64,000 bases of DNA. It comes from Solanum dulcamara. Its lineage: Eukaryota; Streptophyta; Magnoliopsida; Solanales; Solanaceae. Below, piece by piece: positions 1 through 11,499 of this stretch; position 1 is the first letter of the stretch, and every line of letters begins with the position of its first letter. The translations under genes were made by a program, and so were the position numbers. Location of the stretch: the NCBI RefSeq assembly GCF_947179165.1, contig NC_077240.1, positions 78,008,001 through 78,072,000 of the forward strand, written 5' to 3'. The notes beneath the pieces were generated by a model, which worked only from the letters and a program-made list of their open reading frames with translations, did not search any database and was not told the origin of the DNA.

Positions 1-360
1 TTTAAACGGACCCTAATATAGGTAGATACCTAACACGTCAAGTGACCAAATACATTACTTTATTTATTTATTTATTTTATTTTATTGGAAAAGGGAGTCT
101 GTTGTTTTGTCTATTAATCTTTATCAATGAGGTGATGTGATTAATAACTCAGTTGTTCCAACAACTATCATTTCAATGGAGTCACTTTCTGTTTCTATGC
201 ACCTTTGACATGATACCAGTATTATGGAATTGACATTGGAGATCTTATAATATAAAATTATAATGAATTTGGATTTTTTTTCTTTTTTGGGGTAAGCTAT
301 ATTTGCTACACTATATATTATTACAGAGGTACTAAACTAAAAATTACACCCCCCAAGTAC

Positions 361-1190
361 GAGCTTTGGGGAAATCTTGTTTTTATGAGAATATTTGGGT
401 TACACAATAATAGGAACCCCCACTTCATAAAAACTCAAATAGTACTTTCTAATCATCCTTTTGGAGTTGACAATTTTACTTCTAATAATTCACATGGTCA
501 AAATAATTTTTTTACTATTTTATTCTTCAATTTTATTATTATTTTACTTCGATTATCATATTATATATTGTTGTTATTGCTCTTTTCTCTATTATTTTGA
601 TATAACTTTTTCACTAATGTATTTTCTTTTCATAATAATTTTGATATACGTTACTTAAATTAAAAATTCATCGAAAACAATATAGAAGTAAAGTTGCGTA
701 CACACAATCTCCCCAAACTTCACTTATAATATTACATCAAGTATAATGTTGCTATTGTAACTTTCTTCTCAAAGAAAAATGACTATAATTTGAGATTTTT
801 TTTGGTACAAACCACTTTCCATTTTTTGTAGTTTCAAAGAACTCCCTTAAATATATTTTAGAGTATTTTTCATCTTTTAAGTTCCCCTAAAAATGAACAT
901 TACTTAGTTTTTGTCAATTATTTTAACATATATATAAGTTTCATATCAAAAAGCTACACCAAACTTCAGAAAACAAATAATAAGAATCCCCACTAACATG
1001 AAAACTCATATATAGTAGTACTTTATTTATAATTATCTTTTTAGGGTTGACAATTCTACTTTTTTAGTCCCACATGTTTTCAATAAACTTCTTTTTGCAC
1101 CTACTAACTTTCTTCTCAAAGAAAAATGACCACAATTTTGAAGATCTTTTTTTTTTTACAAACCACTCTCCAATTTTCAGAAACAGTCAA
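361..1190. repeat. Diverged local duplication
   Basis: Two segments resemble each other in the same order. Block one (about 361-500 and 762-835) has counterparts at about 930-1080 and 1109-1180. Shared landmarks are a 'gttgacaatt' stretch followed by 'ttctcaaagaaaaatgac' and then 'acaaaccact'. In the first copy a LINE-like tail sits between the two parts. No coding potential is seen. The short reading frames here are AT-rich noise. Confidence 0.55.
690..764 (+). mobile_element. Old RTE LINE 3' end
   Basis: The stretch around 'gcgtacacacaatctcccc' followed by a T/G-rich 'gttgctattgtaa' tail matches, in degenerate form, the 3' end of the RTE LINE seen at 17630-17707. It lies inside the first copy of the local duplication. 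The AT-rich DNA from about 500 may belong to the same insertion, but that is not clear. Confidence 0.45.
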
Positions 1191-1447
1191 TTGGACCCAA
1201 ATCTTTTTTTATTTCTCTTTCAAACACCTTTTACTATCAAGTCCAAATAATGTCTTCCATTAAGAAAACAACTTAACATGAACTAAGACATAACTTGTTT
1301 TTGTGTCTACTTATCTACTAGGTATTGCTTCTTCATCATATAAATTAATGAGAAAATTCCAAGTAGACAAGATATAGATATTTTGTAGTTTATGGATATC
1401 ATTCATGAAATTATACTGAATATATTATTATGTCTAATTTTATTCTT

Positions 1448-1929
1448 GGCATAATACATAAATTGGCCCTTAAACTTGGATTCATATTTTAAGTATGACA
1501 TCCAACTTTCATAGTGAACAAGTAGGCTATCCATTTCGTAAACAAAAAACACGCGAAACCAACAACCTTATTGCGTGATATACAAACGCTCCCACGTGGA
1601 TCTTTTAGTCACTCAGTGGCTACCACATAATTAAAAACTTTACACGTATTTTATAATTTAAAAAAATAAAAAAAATAAAGGAAACAAAAGAAAAGGTATT
1701 CATTAAGGGTAGAGTTGTCATTTCCACTTTTTTTTTTACCGTTGTAGGCCTCGAAAATTACACCTGACACGTTTGAATTGTGTCCCGATCACGCGTTATA
1801 CCAGGTTGGTTTCGTGTATTTTTTTGTTTAAGCAATGAATAGTTAAAATGCCTACTTATGCATTATTAAAATTGAAGATTATAACTAAAATTTGAAGCAA
1901 AGTTTAAAGACCAATTCATTTATTATGCC
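1448..1929. mobile_element. Mutator-like MITE with long inverted ends
   Basis: The 482-bp element has long, diverged terminal inverted repeats (well over 100 bp). The left end starts GGCATAATACATAAATTGG and the complement of the right end starts GGCATAATAAATGAATTGG. The 9-bp sequence tttattctt flanks both sides (1439-1447 and 1930-1938). A 9-bp target duplication with long inverted ends is typical of Mutator-like elements. It has no transposase, so it is non-autonomous. Confidence 0.85.
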
Positions 1930-1939
1930 TTTATTCTTC

Positions 1940-2420
1940 ATCAGTAGTAGAGGTAAAATATACAAATATTAATTATTTCATTAAAGTGATGCCTCTCACA
2001 TTTTTATCTTTAGTATTTTCTTCATATCACCATTTCACCCCTATCTTAAGACCATGGACCCTCAACTACTAGAATTTCACCTTGATTGCCACAATATTGT
2101 TGCAAAGCTAAATATTGTATACCTAAATTTGCTTAGCATTATTAGTGATAATTTTAGAAGAACTTGGTGATGAAATTGTGTCGAAATGATTTCGATAGTA
2201 ATGAAAATTTAATTTGGTAATGTAATTATTTATTGTTTTAGTTTCATTTATAATAATTTGATATTTTGTCACAATTTTATCAAGGTGTGATGGCACTTAT
2301 CTTTCTCACCAGACAAGTCAGTCTAAATCCAAACAATTACGGAAATATAATATGAAAAATAATTTAAATTGATAAATATATATAAAAGCAGAAGTCTTAG
2401 TCAACTACAATACCCTAAAG
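1940..2420. other. AT-rich intergenic DNA
   Basis: No gene, RNA or clear repeat structure is seen here. Confidence 0.5.
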
Positions 2421-5010
2421 ACTGATTGTCACGTGTACAAGCTTCTAATATAACAGAAATGAAAGATAATTACAAGTTTCAATGTCTTTGCTTCTCAAAT
2501 AGAACAAAGCATAATGAAAAGGGACAAGGGAGATCGTCGGCATCGAACAACTACCTCACAAGTCTCCTCACAAAGCCTCGAATGAAGAAAGAAAAACTGA
2601 ACCACTGTCTAGATTCGGAACCTACACAAGTGTAGATAGCAAAGAGTGAGTACCAAATAAAACGGTACTCAACAAGCAAAACACTAAACACAGGTGAAGC
2701 TAAATAGAAATAAGTACTCCTAGCAAGCCATCCGAACATTCATAACTACAATCTGTAAGCAGAACGACCTCACCTAAAAATATATGACTCATGTAGCACG
2801 TAAAGCAAAGTGCATCTCAACAATCAGATAAGTCGGATAGGTATCAACAATATCACATGTATATCAGTGATCAAAATTACACAAAAATATAGGTGAATTC
2901 TCAGATAATCAAACAGATGCAATGCAATGCAATGTGTGCTCAATGAGATGATGCATGTATGTCCATGCATCCACCACAGCGTGTGGCACGACCTTCGATT
3001 ATCATTTAGTATCAACCACAGTGTGTGGCACTTCTCTCGAATATCATATAATAACAAACACGTCTTGTGGCACGTCCCTTGATTATCTTATAGTAACAAC
3101 TAGGACGTGTGGCACGTCCCTCGAATATCATATAGTATCAACTACGGTGTGTGGCACGTCCCATGATATAGTAACAACTACAGCTTGTGGCACATCCCTC
3201 GAATATTATATAGTAACAACTACGGTGTGTGGCACATCCCTCAAATCCTCTTTATTTTTCTCTCTCGCTTATTCCTTAGCTGGAAACATTCCTCATTGGC
3301 ATAATCATCAATTGGACTAAATAAGATGCAAACCCAATGCATATGAACATGCTCATGCAATCAATATGAATATGATGAAATCCAATACAATACACAATTC
3401 ATATCAAGAATATCATAGTGTATTCCCCACAACGAATCAACAATATCAATCATTGCAAATATATCACTTCATTTGATCAAATTTCCTCTTATAACCCTGA
3501 TCATGGACCTTAGAAATATTCATGATTCAAAATTAACCTCAAACCCAAATTTTCATTACTTTCCAATGCACATATAAAGAATTACAAGGTTCTACAAAGC
3601 TTACGAAGGTTTAGAGTTTCACTTGCCTTAGTTTCGGCCTCGCCTACTCTGAAATTTAAGTCTTGCCATTTTATTGATTCTCCGAATTGATAAAATTTAA
3701 TTAAATAATGATTCACAAAAAAAACCGAGTCCTACGACACCAAAAATACTAAATTTGAGGAAAAGGATCAAAACGGCTCAAAAATCAGATTTTGAAAAAA
3801 TGGGATCTAAATCTAAAAAAAATTATAAAAAATATTCTTTGAAGTATTTGGAAATCATTGACGAAAATGATTTTGAAAACGGAGTTGTATTCAACTCATA
3901 GTCATCAAATTATCAAACTCAAGTTCTTCAACAAAATCCCCCATTTTTAAAATTCAAAAACATTGATTTTGATGTTAAAAACGAGTTATAATCAATGGGT
4001 AATCAAGAATATAACTTAAAATCACTTACCCACAAGTTTCCCATGAAAATCCTTCTTGAATTTGCCTTCCCCGAGCTTCCAAAATTCAAAAATGGTGGAA
4101 ATGACTTTATTTTCCGTCTTTGAGAATTAACTACTATTCAGAGGTAGTTAGCCCTTTGCGATCGCGGCTCACTTAGTCCGCGATCGCGATGAACATGTTT
4201 TGCTCTCTCTCCGCGAACTCGGCCTTGACCTCGAAAACCGCAAGGGTCAGGCCATACGGCCCTCCATGATCGCGATCAAGGCTCGCGGATGCCAAAAGAG
4301 GTCAGCCTTCGATGAAGGGAACTAGCACCAGATATCAGCAAAAAATCACACAAGTCTCAAAGTTTCAGAATTGATCTTCGAAATTCGTTCGAAATTCAAT
4401 GCACAGAAATCATATATGTTACCATACTAATATCGACGTTCCAAACTCAATGAAACCGTCAAAATTTGAATTTGAGGTCTCCTTGACCTAGAATTCGATA
4501 AGTCGCAACTAAACTAACTTTAGGCTTCAAAACACCAAATCAAACTCGGGACCTCTAAAAATTCCACTAAGACCACTTTTAGGCCTAAAATCATCCTCCA
4601 AATCTAACGGAGTCGTCGAATTTCAATTCCGAGCATTCGAACTCCAAATGTTGATCAAAGTTAATTCTATGATAAAAAATTCAAGAATTTTCAACTTGAG
4701 ACCTCAATTCCACGTTACAACTTCAAATCTAATTCCGTCAACTCTCTTATACTAAATTCCACATTCCAAAACTAATGGAATCGACAGAATTCCATTCCGA
4801 GACTCATAGCTACAATTGGTATCAAAAACCACTTTTAAACACTTTAAGCTTTTAAAAAATTTAAAAGTTTTAAAACTCAATTTTTTAAAGAATTTCACAA
4901 AATCGACTTTGAGTACTAATAAAACATGACTCGGAGCAACTATTAAAAGAAATAAACAATTATTTTATAAAAATTATCAAAAATAACCTTCAAGGTGATT
5001 ACATATTCGA
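2421..5010 (-). mobile_element. Old LTR-type retroelement remnant
   Basis: This stretch has the look of a long Solanum LTR read on the minus strand: a 'gagtaccaaat' segment, a minisatellite (2965-3242), a 'cacttacccacaagtttccc' segment, a GC-rich 'cgatcgcgg' block (4155-4310), and an end near 'gtgattaca' at 5005. This is recognised by memory of similar Solanaceae repeats, not by alignment. No matching 5-bp target duplication was found, so the boundaries are approximate. There are no protein domains. It could be a solo LTR or a non-autonomous element. Confidence 0.5.
2965..3242. repeat. 42-bp minisatellite, about 6.5 units
   Basis: Units carry the core 'tgtggcacgtccctcgaata' followed by 'tcatatagtaacaacta'. 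The unit is 42 bp, with one shortened copy near 3150. Because 42 is a multiple of three, the array opens a frame of 14-residue repeats with the motif CGTSLEYHI. That frame is a by-product of the period, not a gene. Confidence 0.85.
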
Positions 5011-6081
5011 GGAGAGTTAATTTGAGCTTAGGAATGAAACTTTGGCATTTGAGATTCTGAATGTTTCAACCAACAATGATCATGTTCAATACAAAATATG
5101 AACCATTTCATATAAGTTATAGTATTTTTTAATTTTTTTTTATTTAATATTCGATATCTGTTTTTGAGACAAAAGATAAAGTACTAGGGAACTCGTGAAC
5201 GTTGTATTTTTCCAATGTGTAATGAGTATTACACTGTTGAAAGAGCACAAAAAACTGAATAAAGACAATTCTGCATAATAATTAGAGGCACAAAAGACAT
5301 TGTTTAATTATTACTCTCTTTAATTATGAAAAAATTTAGAACATAAATTAAACATCGTTTTTTACTTTAATCCTTTTAGTAGTTGTTAAATTATTTTTGA
5401 AAATAAAAATAATTTAAAATAAAATTATAAATATAAACAATTCACTCTCTTCAATTTATCAACTAAAAAAATATAAATAAAGAGCAAGAATGAATTAAAA
5501 AATTAAATATTTATTTTAAACTTTTGAAAAATTTATTTATTTTAAATTATGAAAAAAAACTTTAAAAATTTGATTAATATGAAATAGAGAGAGAAAAACA
5601 ACTCAAGTTTGTTTTGTACTTTAAGCAACTGGAAAGCATTAAAACAAAAAGGAGGGTTGTTTTCTTGTGAAATTAAAGACCTTTGTACTGGAAAGTTTGA
5701 TTAAATATGACTATTAATTGCCTTGGTAAAGTAACCCTATCACAATTCACATGACTTAGTGAGTGAATTTATATTCCATCTTTAATTATTTGTCCATTGT
5801 ACTACTAAATATAAATTTAGAGAATTAAAAGATAGTTTTTTTTTTACAATATATTTTCTAAAACTTTTTTTTTACAATATATTTTCTAAAACATTATATT
5901 TATTATATTGAAAAAATGGCATGACTCTTTAGTGAATATGGTAGATCTCATTAGTGAATGCAGGGTCCTTTATTACGACTAAGACTATGCATGTTTAATC
6001 ACATTTATGGAAGATAGAGTTGAAATGTATGAATTGTGGATTTTTCGAAAATAACGTCTTAAAATGATATTTTTTTTTAAA
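5011..6081. other. AT-rich intergenic DNA with a short tandem duplication
   Basis: No gene is seen. At 5835-5893 a roughly 27-bp segment (poly-T followed by 'acaatatattttctaaaac') is present twice in tandem. Confidence 0.5.
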
Positions 6082-6102
6082 TCTTTTTCAGACTTTATTC
6101 AA

Positions 6103-6220
6103 CAAGAACAATAACAATAATATATCCAGCAATCTCATTAGGTGAGGTTTGGAGACGATAAAATATACGCAGATTTTATCACTATCTGAAGGAGGTAAAA
6201 AAATTGTTTTTGAAAAATCA
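6103..6220 (-). mobile_element. Diverged RTE LINE tail
   Basis: On the minus strand this is a mutated version of the LINE 3' end at 17630-17707; 'tatacgcagattttatc' corresponds to the conserved 'gtacgcagaccttac' part. An imperfect flanking repeat (6082-6102 and 6221-6239, core 'ttcaggctttcattcaa') may be an old target duplication. Confidence 0.5.
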
Positions 6221-6268
6221 TCTTCAGGCTTTCATTCAATAAAATTATATAATTATTTTTTGTGTGTT

Positions 6269-6283
6269 GGGGGGGGGGGGGGG
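6269..6283. repeat. Poly-G run
   Basis: There are 15 consecutive G bases, followed by 'ttgagggggttg'. The length is likely to vary and to be error-prone. Confidence 0.8.
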
Positions 6284-7322
6284 TTGAGGGGGTTGCATTT
6301 TCACATGTAAAGAAAGGGGAACAATCAAGAGGGGATGACCACATTTGAGTTTTAATGATAATTTAATTGTTGGTATGTGTACAAACTTCCAAAGCTCACA
6401 TAAAACCCTATTAACCATTCATTCAATTTGCATTTAAAACAATTGTCTCTTTGTTATTTATTCATTTATTTATTTAATTTATGGTCCATTTTCCCAAATT
6501 TTATTTTATTTCATTTTCCCAAATCCCAAGGTCTATCTTTCCCCACCATAAGAAGACTGCAGCTCAAATCACAGTAAGGATCTTTGACCAAAGTATATAG
6601 TATAGAATAGAAGAATAGAAGCACCAAATTTCAGAGTATTATTCATCTTTGTTCCCTTTATATATGAAGAATAAACAATTGAAATTCATTATTTAATATT
6701 TTGATCAAGATAAGGGAGGAAAAAGAAAGAAAAAAAAGGAAGGAAAATCACTTCAAGTCAAAAGCTCTCTAAGGTCGTGCTTAAGATCTGAAAGAATCGT
6801 TTAACAACTAATTATATACTTAAAGTTTGCTTGTGTGCATAAGTGCATCCTTAATAAAAGGTTCGCACGGCAAGCTATTCTTAGTCACATCTTCTTAGAT
6901 TAACAAATTTTCTTCAAGTTTGTGCCCTTCGTTTTCTAAATATATTATGTGTCATATTATGGACACATTGATTTATCTTTCTTCATATTTTAATAATGAC
7001 CTTATTAACTTCTAATAAATATGTGCATAGCCATCGGGCACACATTACATGCCCTACTTAATAATAAATTTGATAACAAGTAGTCAATTCGAATTTACTT
7101 CTAATAAATCTCTGTCTAATTAACTTTAATTAACCTTTTATGAATGCTTCATAATTTCATGACGAGACTTGAAAGTTGAAATAAGTTTCACAGAGTATTT
7201 CAACAATTATTTTTCTTAATCATTACTCTCGTTGTTTTAAAATAATTGTCATATTTTTACTTCTTGAAAATTAATTTATTTAATTTTTAAAAACTAAACT
7301 AGATTAAAACCGTGCAGTACCT
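6284..7322. other. Intergenic DNA
   Basis: No open frame with family similarity and no repeat structure is recognised. Confidence 0.45.
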
Positions 7323-7331
7323 TTTTATTTA

Positions 7332-7810
7332 GGCTGAACACATAAATAGACTCTTAAACTTGGTTGATTTTTCCTTTCAGATACCTCAACTATGCTGTCT
7401 TCTTATTGAACTCCTGAACCATACATAATTTGTACCTTTTAAATATTTATTGCTGACATTGCATACAATGTTTTATCACGTTTGAAGAGCGCGTGAAAAG
7501 AATTTAAAGAGACTGATGTGGAATCCATTTTGGGATGTAACGGTTTTCCTTTTCACGTGCTCTTCAAACGTGATAACACGTTTAATGGATTCCGTCAGCT
7601 CCTTACATTCCAAAATGGATTTCACATCAGCCCTTTAAATCATTTTCACGCTCTTTTCAAGCGTGATAAAATGTTTTATGCAATGTTAGCAATAAATGTT
7701 TAAAAGATACAAATTGTGTATTGTTTAGAAATTCAATAGAAAGGTAGCATAGTTAAAGTATCCGAGAAGAAAAATCAACCAAGTTCAAAAGCTTATTTAT
7801 GTGTCTGATC
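7332..7810. mobile_element. Mutator-like MITE with about 220-bp inverted ends
   Basis: The 479-bp foldback element has left and right arms that are inverted copies of about 220 bp around a short centre; the two arms both carry 'aacttggttgatttttc'. The 9-bp sequence ttttattta flanks it at 7323-7331 and 7811-7819. Long inverted ends plus a 9-bp duplication indicate a Mutator-like non-autonomous element. The 61-codon frame inside it comes from the arms and is not a gene. Confidence 0.88.
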
Positions 7811-7819
7811 TTTTATTTA

Positions 7820-8934
7820 TACTTTTTAAGATTCCACAACTATGCCATGCATGAAAAGTAGTACATATCTTTTTTAAAAGTAGCACCTTCACTTGTACAA
7901 AATAAAAGTTAACATTTTTAATAAACAGTATTCTAGATTACATCTATTCACTATAGAACAATTTAGATATGTGATATTACAAAAATATTATATGATTGAA
8001 TGCGGATATTTTTAGTAAATTTTATCTAAATATTATTTTCAATTACATTCTATCACATACGTTCTAATACATCAAATAAAGTGATGTATTCGATTGATTT
8101 ACTGTATAAAGTGATATACTTGACATTTTGATACATCACGTAAATGATGTATTCAATTAATTCATCGCATAAAATGATATATCGGACATCCTAATATATT
8201 ACGTAAAGTGAAATAACTAACCAATACATCAGAGAATAAAAAAACAATAAAAAAACATATTATTTTTTTAAATGATAGAAAATTTTCAGGAATATGTTAA
8301 AATAAATTGTGTATTTGAATAATTTTTTCATATTTTTATTTGGACTTTAAAGCACATCTTACTAATTTAAACTATTATGCCTTATTTTTAGCAACTTAAT
8401 TCAATATATTTTTATTTAAATTTCATTAATTATATAAATATATTTTATTATTTTTGCATAAAGTTCAATCATACATAACTTGAGATAATGCATATAAGTT
8501 CTCTCAAAATAAATAGACGTGTAAACTCAAATTTCTAAAAATTAAAAAAGGCAAAATAAAGACAAAAACGATGCAGAAATAAGAACAATACATTACTAAT
8601 AATAGATTTCAATTTTCACAACATTTTTGACCACCCATTGACTACATAATACATCTTTAAATTTTTCTCCTCCATAATCAAAAAGGCTGTGAAAATAGAA
8701 CCCCTTTTTCCCTCCTAATACTAAATTAAAAGAAGAAAAAAAACTTACTAATAATAAACTATTTCTAGAAACCCATTCTATTACAAATAATTATGGGTCC
8801 CACAACCCTATATTACTCAAATTCTTCAAAAAAAAAAATATTTTTGAAAAATCCGAATAAAATATTAACTACTACTAACGGCAACTACATACACTTAACG
8901 TGAAAACACTTAAAATTAAAAAAAAAAAAAAGGT
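7820..8934. other. AT-rich intergenic DNA downstream of the OVATE gene
   Basis: Very AT-rich, with no gene. The stretch at 8080-8220 repeats degenerate 'gatgtattcgattgatt' / 'aaagtgatata' phrases. The polyadenylation region of the OVATE gene should lie toward the right end. Confidence 0.45.
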
Positions 8935-9086
8935 GTCACGTGATTATGGCCTGTAAGTCACGTGACCTACGCCATGCAAAAACAGCGAACTAGCTTAGCT
9001 TCCGCAAAATGTCACGTGACTATCACCTATAAGTCACGTGACCTCCGCCATGCAAGAACGGCGAGCTAGCTCCGGCAACTCCTGGC
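8935..9086. repeat. 76-bp tandem duplication with four CACGTG sites
   Basis: Copy one (8935-9010) and copy two (9011-9086) share 'gtcacgtga', 'taagtcacgtgacct' and 'cgccatgcaa'. CACGTG occurs at 8937, 8959, 9013 and 9035. Copy two encodes the last residues and the stop of the OVATE protein; copy one lies just downstream, in the probable 3' UTR. CACGTG is the G-box core bound by bHLH and bZIP factors in plants, but no regulatory role is shown here. Confidence 0.85.
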
Positions 9087-9577
9087 CGGAGAGAAAAAAC
9101 TCCATTCCAGATCTCAGTAAAAGCCCTCACAATAATCCCATGATAATACGGAGAATTCAATTGCAAAAAACAATTCAACAGCTCCTTCAAATCATCTTTC
9201 GAGTAAATCTCCTTTTCTAAAATCATCTGAAGCATCGACTGCCGGAAATCCAAATACGGGTCGTCGGAATCTTTCTCTACGGCAACACTCTCGCCGCCGA
9301 TCCGGCCGAATCCCTGAACGGCCTTTGAGGTTCTGAAATCGGAAGATTCGTTCGTCGTACTTTCCGAATGCGGCGAAAAAGTCGTCGTCGTCGTGTCCCA
9401 TGAACTGCAAGAGGAATAATTTGAGTAATTTTTGTTGTGGGTTTTGGTTTGGGGGGATTTTCTGTTACGGGGTTTTGGGTGGAAAATACTTGAAAGTTTT
9501 GGTCGAATGCAACTGCTGCTGCAGCCGAGTTTTACGGTGACATTGCTGAGAATGATTCTTCGCCGGTGAGTTGACAT
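9023..9577 (-). CDS. OVATE family protein (OFP)
   Basis: Single-exon gene of 184 residues. The OVATE domain (DUF623) lies at about residues 105-165 and contains DPYLDFRQSMLQMI, then KEIYSKDDLKELLNCFL, then NSPYYHGIIVRAF. The N-terminal part is low complexity, Ser/Thr/Asn-rich and basic (KLGCSSSCIRPKLS near residue 17), as is usual in the family. OFPs are plant-specific transcriptional repressors that work with KNOX/BELL homeodomain and TRM proteins and affect organ shape. This one looks like a short member; I cannot assign an orthologue number. The start at 9577 is the first ATG downstream of the TATA box with no earlier in-frame ATG after the likely cap site. Its last codons fall inside the tandem duplication 8935-9086, so the C-terminal tail (HGGGHVTYR) may differ from relatives. 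Confidence 0.92.
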   Translation of the reverse strand: MSTHRRRIILSNVTVKLGCSSSCIRPKLSSIFHPKPRNRKSPQTKTHNKNYSNYSSCSSWDTTTTTFSPHSESTTNESSDFRTSKAVQGFGRIGGESVAVEKDSDDPYLDFRQSMLQMILEKEIYSKDDLKELLNCFLQLNSPYYHGIIVRAFTEIWNGVFSLRPGVAGASSPFLHGGGHVTYR

Positions 9578-9648
9578 TGCCTGAAAAGTGAAAGTTGCAG
9601 AGAGATTTTTGTTGTTGGGAGTGAGAAAGGAGAAGTGTGGAGAAAGTC

Positions 9649-9658
9649 ATATATAAAT
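9649..9658 (-). promoter_or_regulatory. Probable TATA box of the OVATE gene
   Basis: On the minus strand the sequence reads atttatatatga, about 75 bp upstream of the ATG at 9577. Between it and the ATG lies a CT-rich leader, as is common for plant 5' UTRs. Confidence 0.55.
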
Positions 9659-9955
9659 GGTTCATGTGAGCTAAGGGCTCATTTGATAAGAGGGATAACA
9701 AATAATTAATTTTAAGATTAATTTTATTTAATTGTAATGAAATTATAAAATTATTTATTTTGAAATTAAATAATCTAAAATTATAATGTAATTAACAATC
9801 AAAATATAATTGTTCAAAATTAAACTGTAATTAATAAATTGACTTATTAGTATTGAATTATTTTATTAACAAAAGTTGAACAAATTAAAATTTATAATTA
9901 ATAATTTGTTGGTATAGAAGAATAAATCAATTTTTATTGGATAAACCGTTACCTA

Positions 9956-10343
9956 GAGACCGTTTGGATGGCTTTAAGTTGGTCAAAATCAATTTAAAGT
10001 CTTTTTTTAGCTTTTAGACGTGTTTGTCTAATGCTAACTTTAAACCATAAAGTTTTTAAAGTCAGTCAAAAATGAAAAGTTAGGATTCCTAACTTTTTTT
10101 TTCTAAGTGCTTAAAGTCATTTTCTTTGACCATAGAAATTACTTTTATATCCCTTATATTTTAACTAAATTTTCAAATTACCCTTTTTATTCTTTTAACC
10201 CTAAAATTCACATCATTTTCCTCATTTAAACACTTTTATCCAAACACTTAACTGCTTATTTATAAAAATAATTTTTAACACTTCATAGTTCTAAAAATAC
10301 TTCATACATAAAAGTTTTTTTTTTAAGCTCGTCCAAACGGGTT
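9956..10343 (-). mobile_element. MITE, family A, copy 1
   Basis: A 388-bp element with ends GAGACCGTTTGG and (complement) CAACCCGTTTGG. It is the inverse-oriented relative of the copy at 40549-40938; both share 'taagtgcttaaagtcatttt' and 'ccctaaaattcacat' (on one strand or the other). Target duplication here is unclear (cta on the left, tag on the right). The ends and a 3-bp duplication in copy 2 suggest a Tourist/Harbinger-like MITE. Confidence 0.75.
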
Positions 10344-10354
10344 GTAGTCAAGCA

Positions 10355-11085
10355 AAGGTATGTTCATGTTGATAATAGTGTAACAAGTAGTTGACACAAC
10401 TATATTTGATGACAGTCAATTTTGGGTCACTCAATTTTATTTTTTCTTTTCAGGAGTGAGTTAAATTTATCTGTATTAAGATATTTTTATTTATCATATA
10501 ATTATAATTAATTAATATATATTTCACCTAATTATATTAGGTTGTATTTGTTTAGTGTACATATCTGATGCATGTAAATTCTTATTAGTGTAAATACATG
10601 ATACATGTAAGTTTTTACCTTTTTAATTTATGTAACAATGTTAGATTAAAGTTGAAAACTCACCCAAACTCACTCTTAAACAAGAAGTGAGGATAAAGTT
10701 ACATGTAGAGGTCATTTGGATTGGCTTATAAGTTACTTATAAGCTGTTTTTAGTTTTTTTTTTTTTGAGTGTTTGACTGACTAACTTGAAGTCATTTTGT
10801 GCTTAAAATAAGCCTCATTAAATAGTTGGGTTTATTTGGATGAATTTATTTTAAGCAGTTTATAAGTTGAAAACAGCTTATAAGTCAAAAAAAAATTGAC
10901 CTGCACCTACTTTTTTTTTCTTCCAACTTATAAGCTGCTTAAAAATAAATCAATCCAAACAGACTAATAAATGGAAGGTATATTAGTTTTTACAATAGTG
11001 TAACAGCTAGTTGACTCAACTTATTGATGACAGCCTATTTAATTAGGTCACCTATTTTTTTTCCCTATCAAGAGGGAGTTGTACT
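10355..11085. repeat. Direct repeat pair around a MITE
   Basis: Segments at about 10360-10455 and 10975-11075 are similar in the same orientation: 'aatagtgtaacaagtagttgac' versus 'aatagtgtaacagctagttgac', each followed by 'tgatgacag' and a 'ggtcac' segment. Between them sits the MITE at 10708-10968. Confidence 0.6.
10708..10968. mobile_element. MITE rich in 'cttataag' palindromes
   Basis: The ends read ggtcatttggattggctta and (complement) agtctgtttggattgattta. Inside are repeated inverted motifs of the type cttataagctg. No coding sequence is present. The exact target duplication could not be fixed. Confidence 0.6.
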
Positions 11086-11373
11086 ATTTTTCCGTCTCAT
11101 TTTAATTATTGCTCTTCTTTTTTTTTACGTTCATTAAGAAAAATAAGAAATATAATATAATTTACTAAGTTATTTCTATTTATTAAGTATCTTTTTCTTT
11201 TCTTTTTTTTTAGAATTGAACAATTGTTAGAATATATTGTGTTATTTAATCTCGCTGCTTATATGAGATAGTATTTTAGAAAGAGTTGAATTAAAGTCAT
11301 TCTAAGCATTATCTTTTTTTTCTTCCGAATTTTAACTCTGATAATTTTGGGGTTATTGTAATATCGAGTACAT

Positions 11374-11375
<2 letters not shown>

Positions 11376-11406
<31 letters not shown>

Positions 11407-11482
11407 CCAGTGAAATCACACAACGTGGGGTCTGGGGAGGGTAGAGTGTACGCAGACCTTACTCCTACCAAGGTAGGACGGC
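11376..11482 (-). mobile_element. 5'-truncated RTE LINE tail (107 bp)
   Basis: On the minus strand it holds only the LINE 3' end ('ggtaggagtaaggtctgcg', 'ctccccagaccccacg') and a long GTT tail, seen on the plus strand as about nine CAA units. A perfect 13-bp target duplication, atcgagtacataa, flanks it (11363-11375 and 11483-11495). This is target-primed insertion with strong 5' truncation. The intact duplication suggests a fairly recent event. Confidence 0.88.
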
Positions 11483-11499
11483 ATCGAGTACATAAGCGG

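Noticed and set aside
2955..3320. 121-codon frame with Cys-Gly-Thr-Ser repeats
   Set aside because: It comes from a 42-bp minisatellite, whose period is a multiple of three; no start context, no family and a location inside an LTR-type remnant.
7518..7703. 61-codon frame
   Set aside because: Lies across the inverted arms of the Mutator-like MITE; internal similarity is due to the arms.
9192..9701. Two other minus-strand frames over the OVATE gene
   Set aside because: Out-of-frame shadows; only the 9023-9577 frame carries the OVATE domain.
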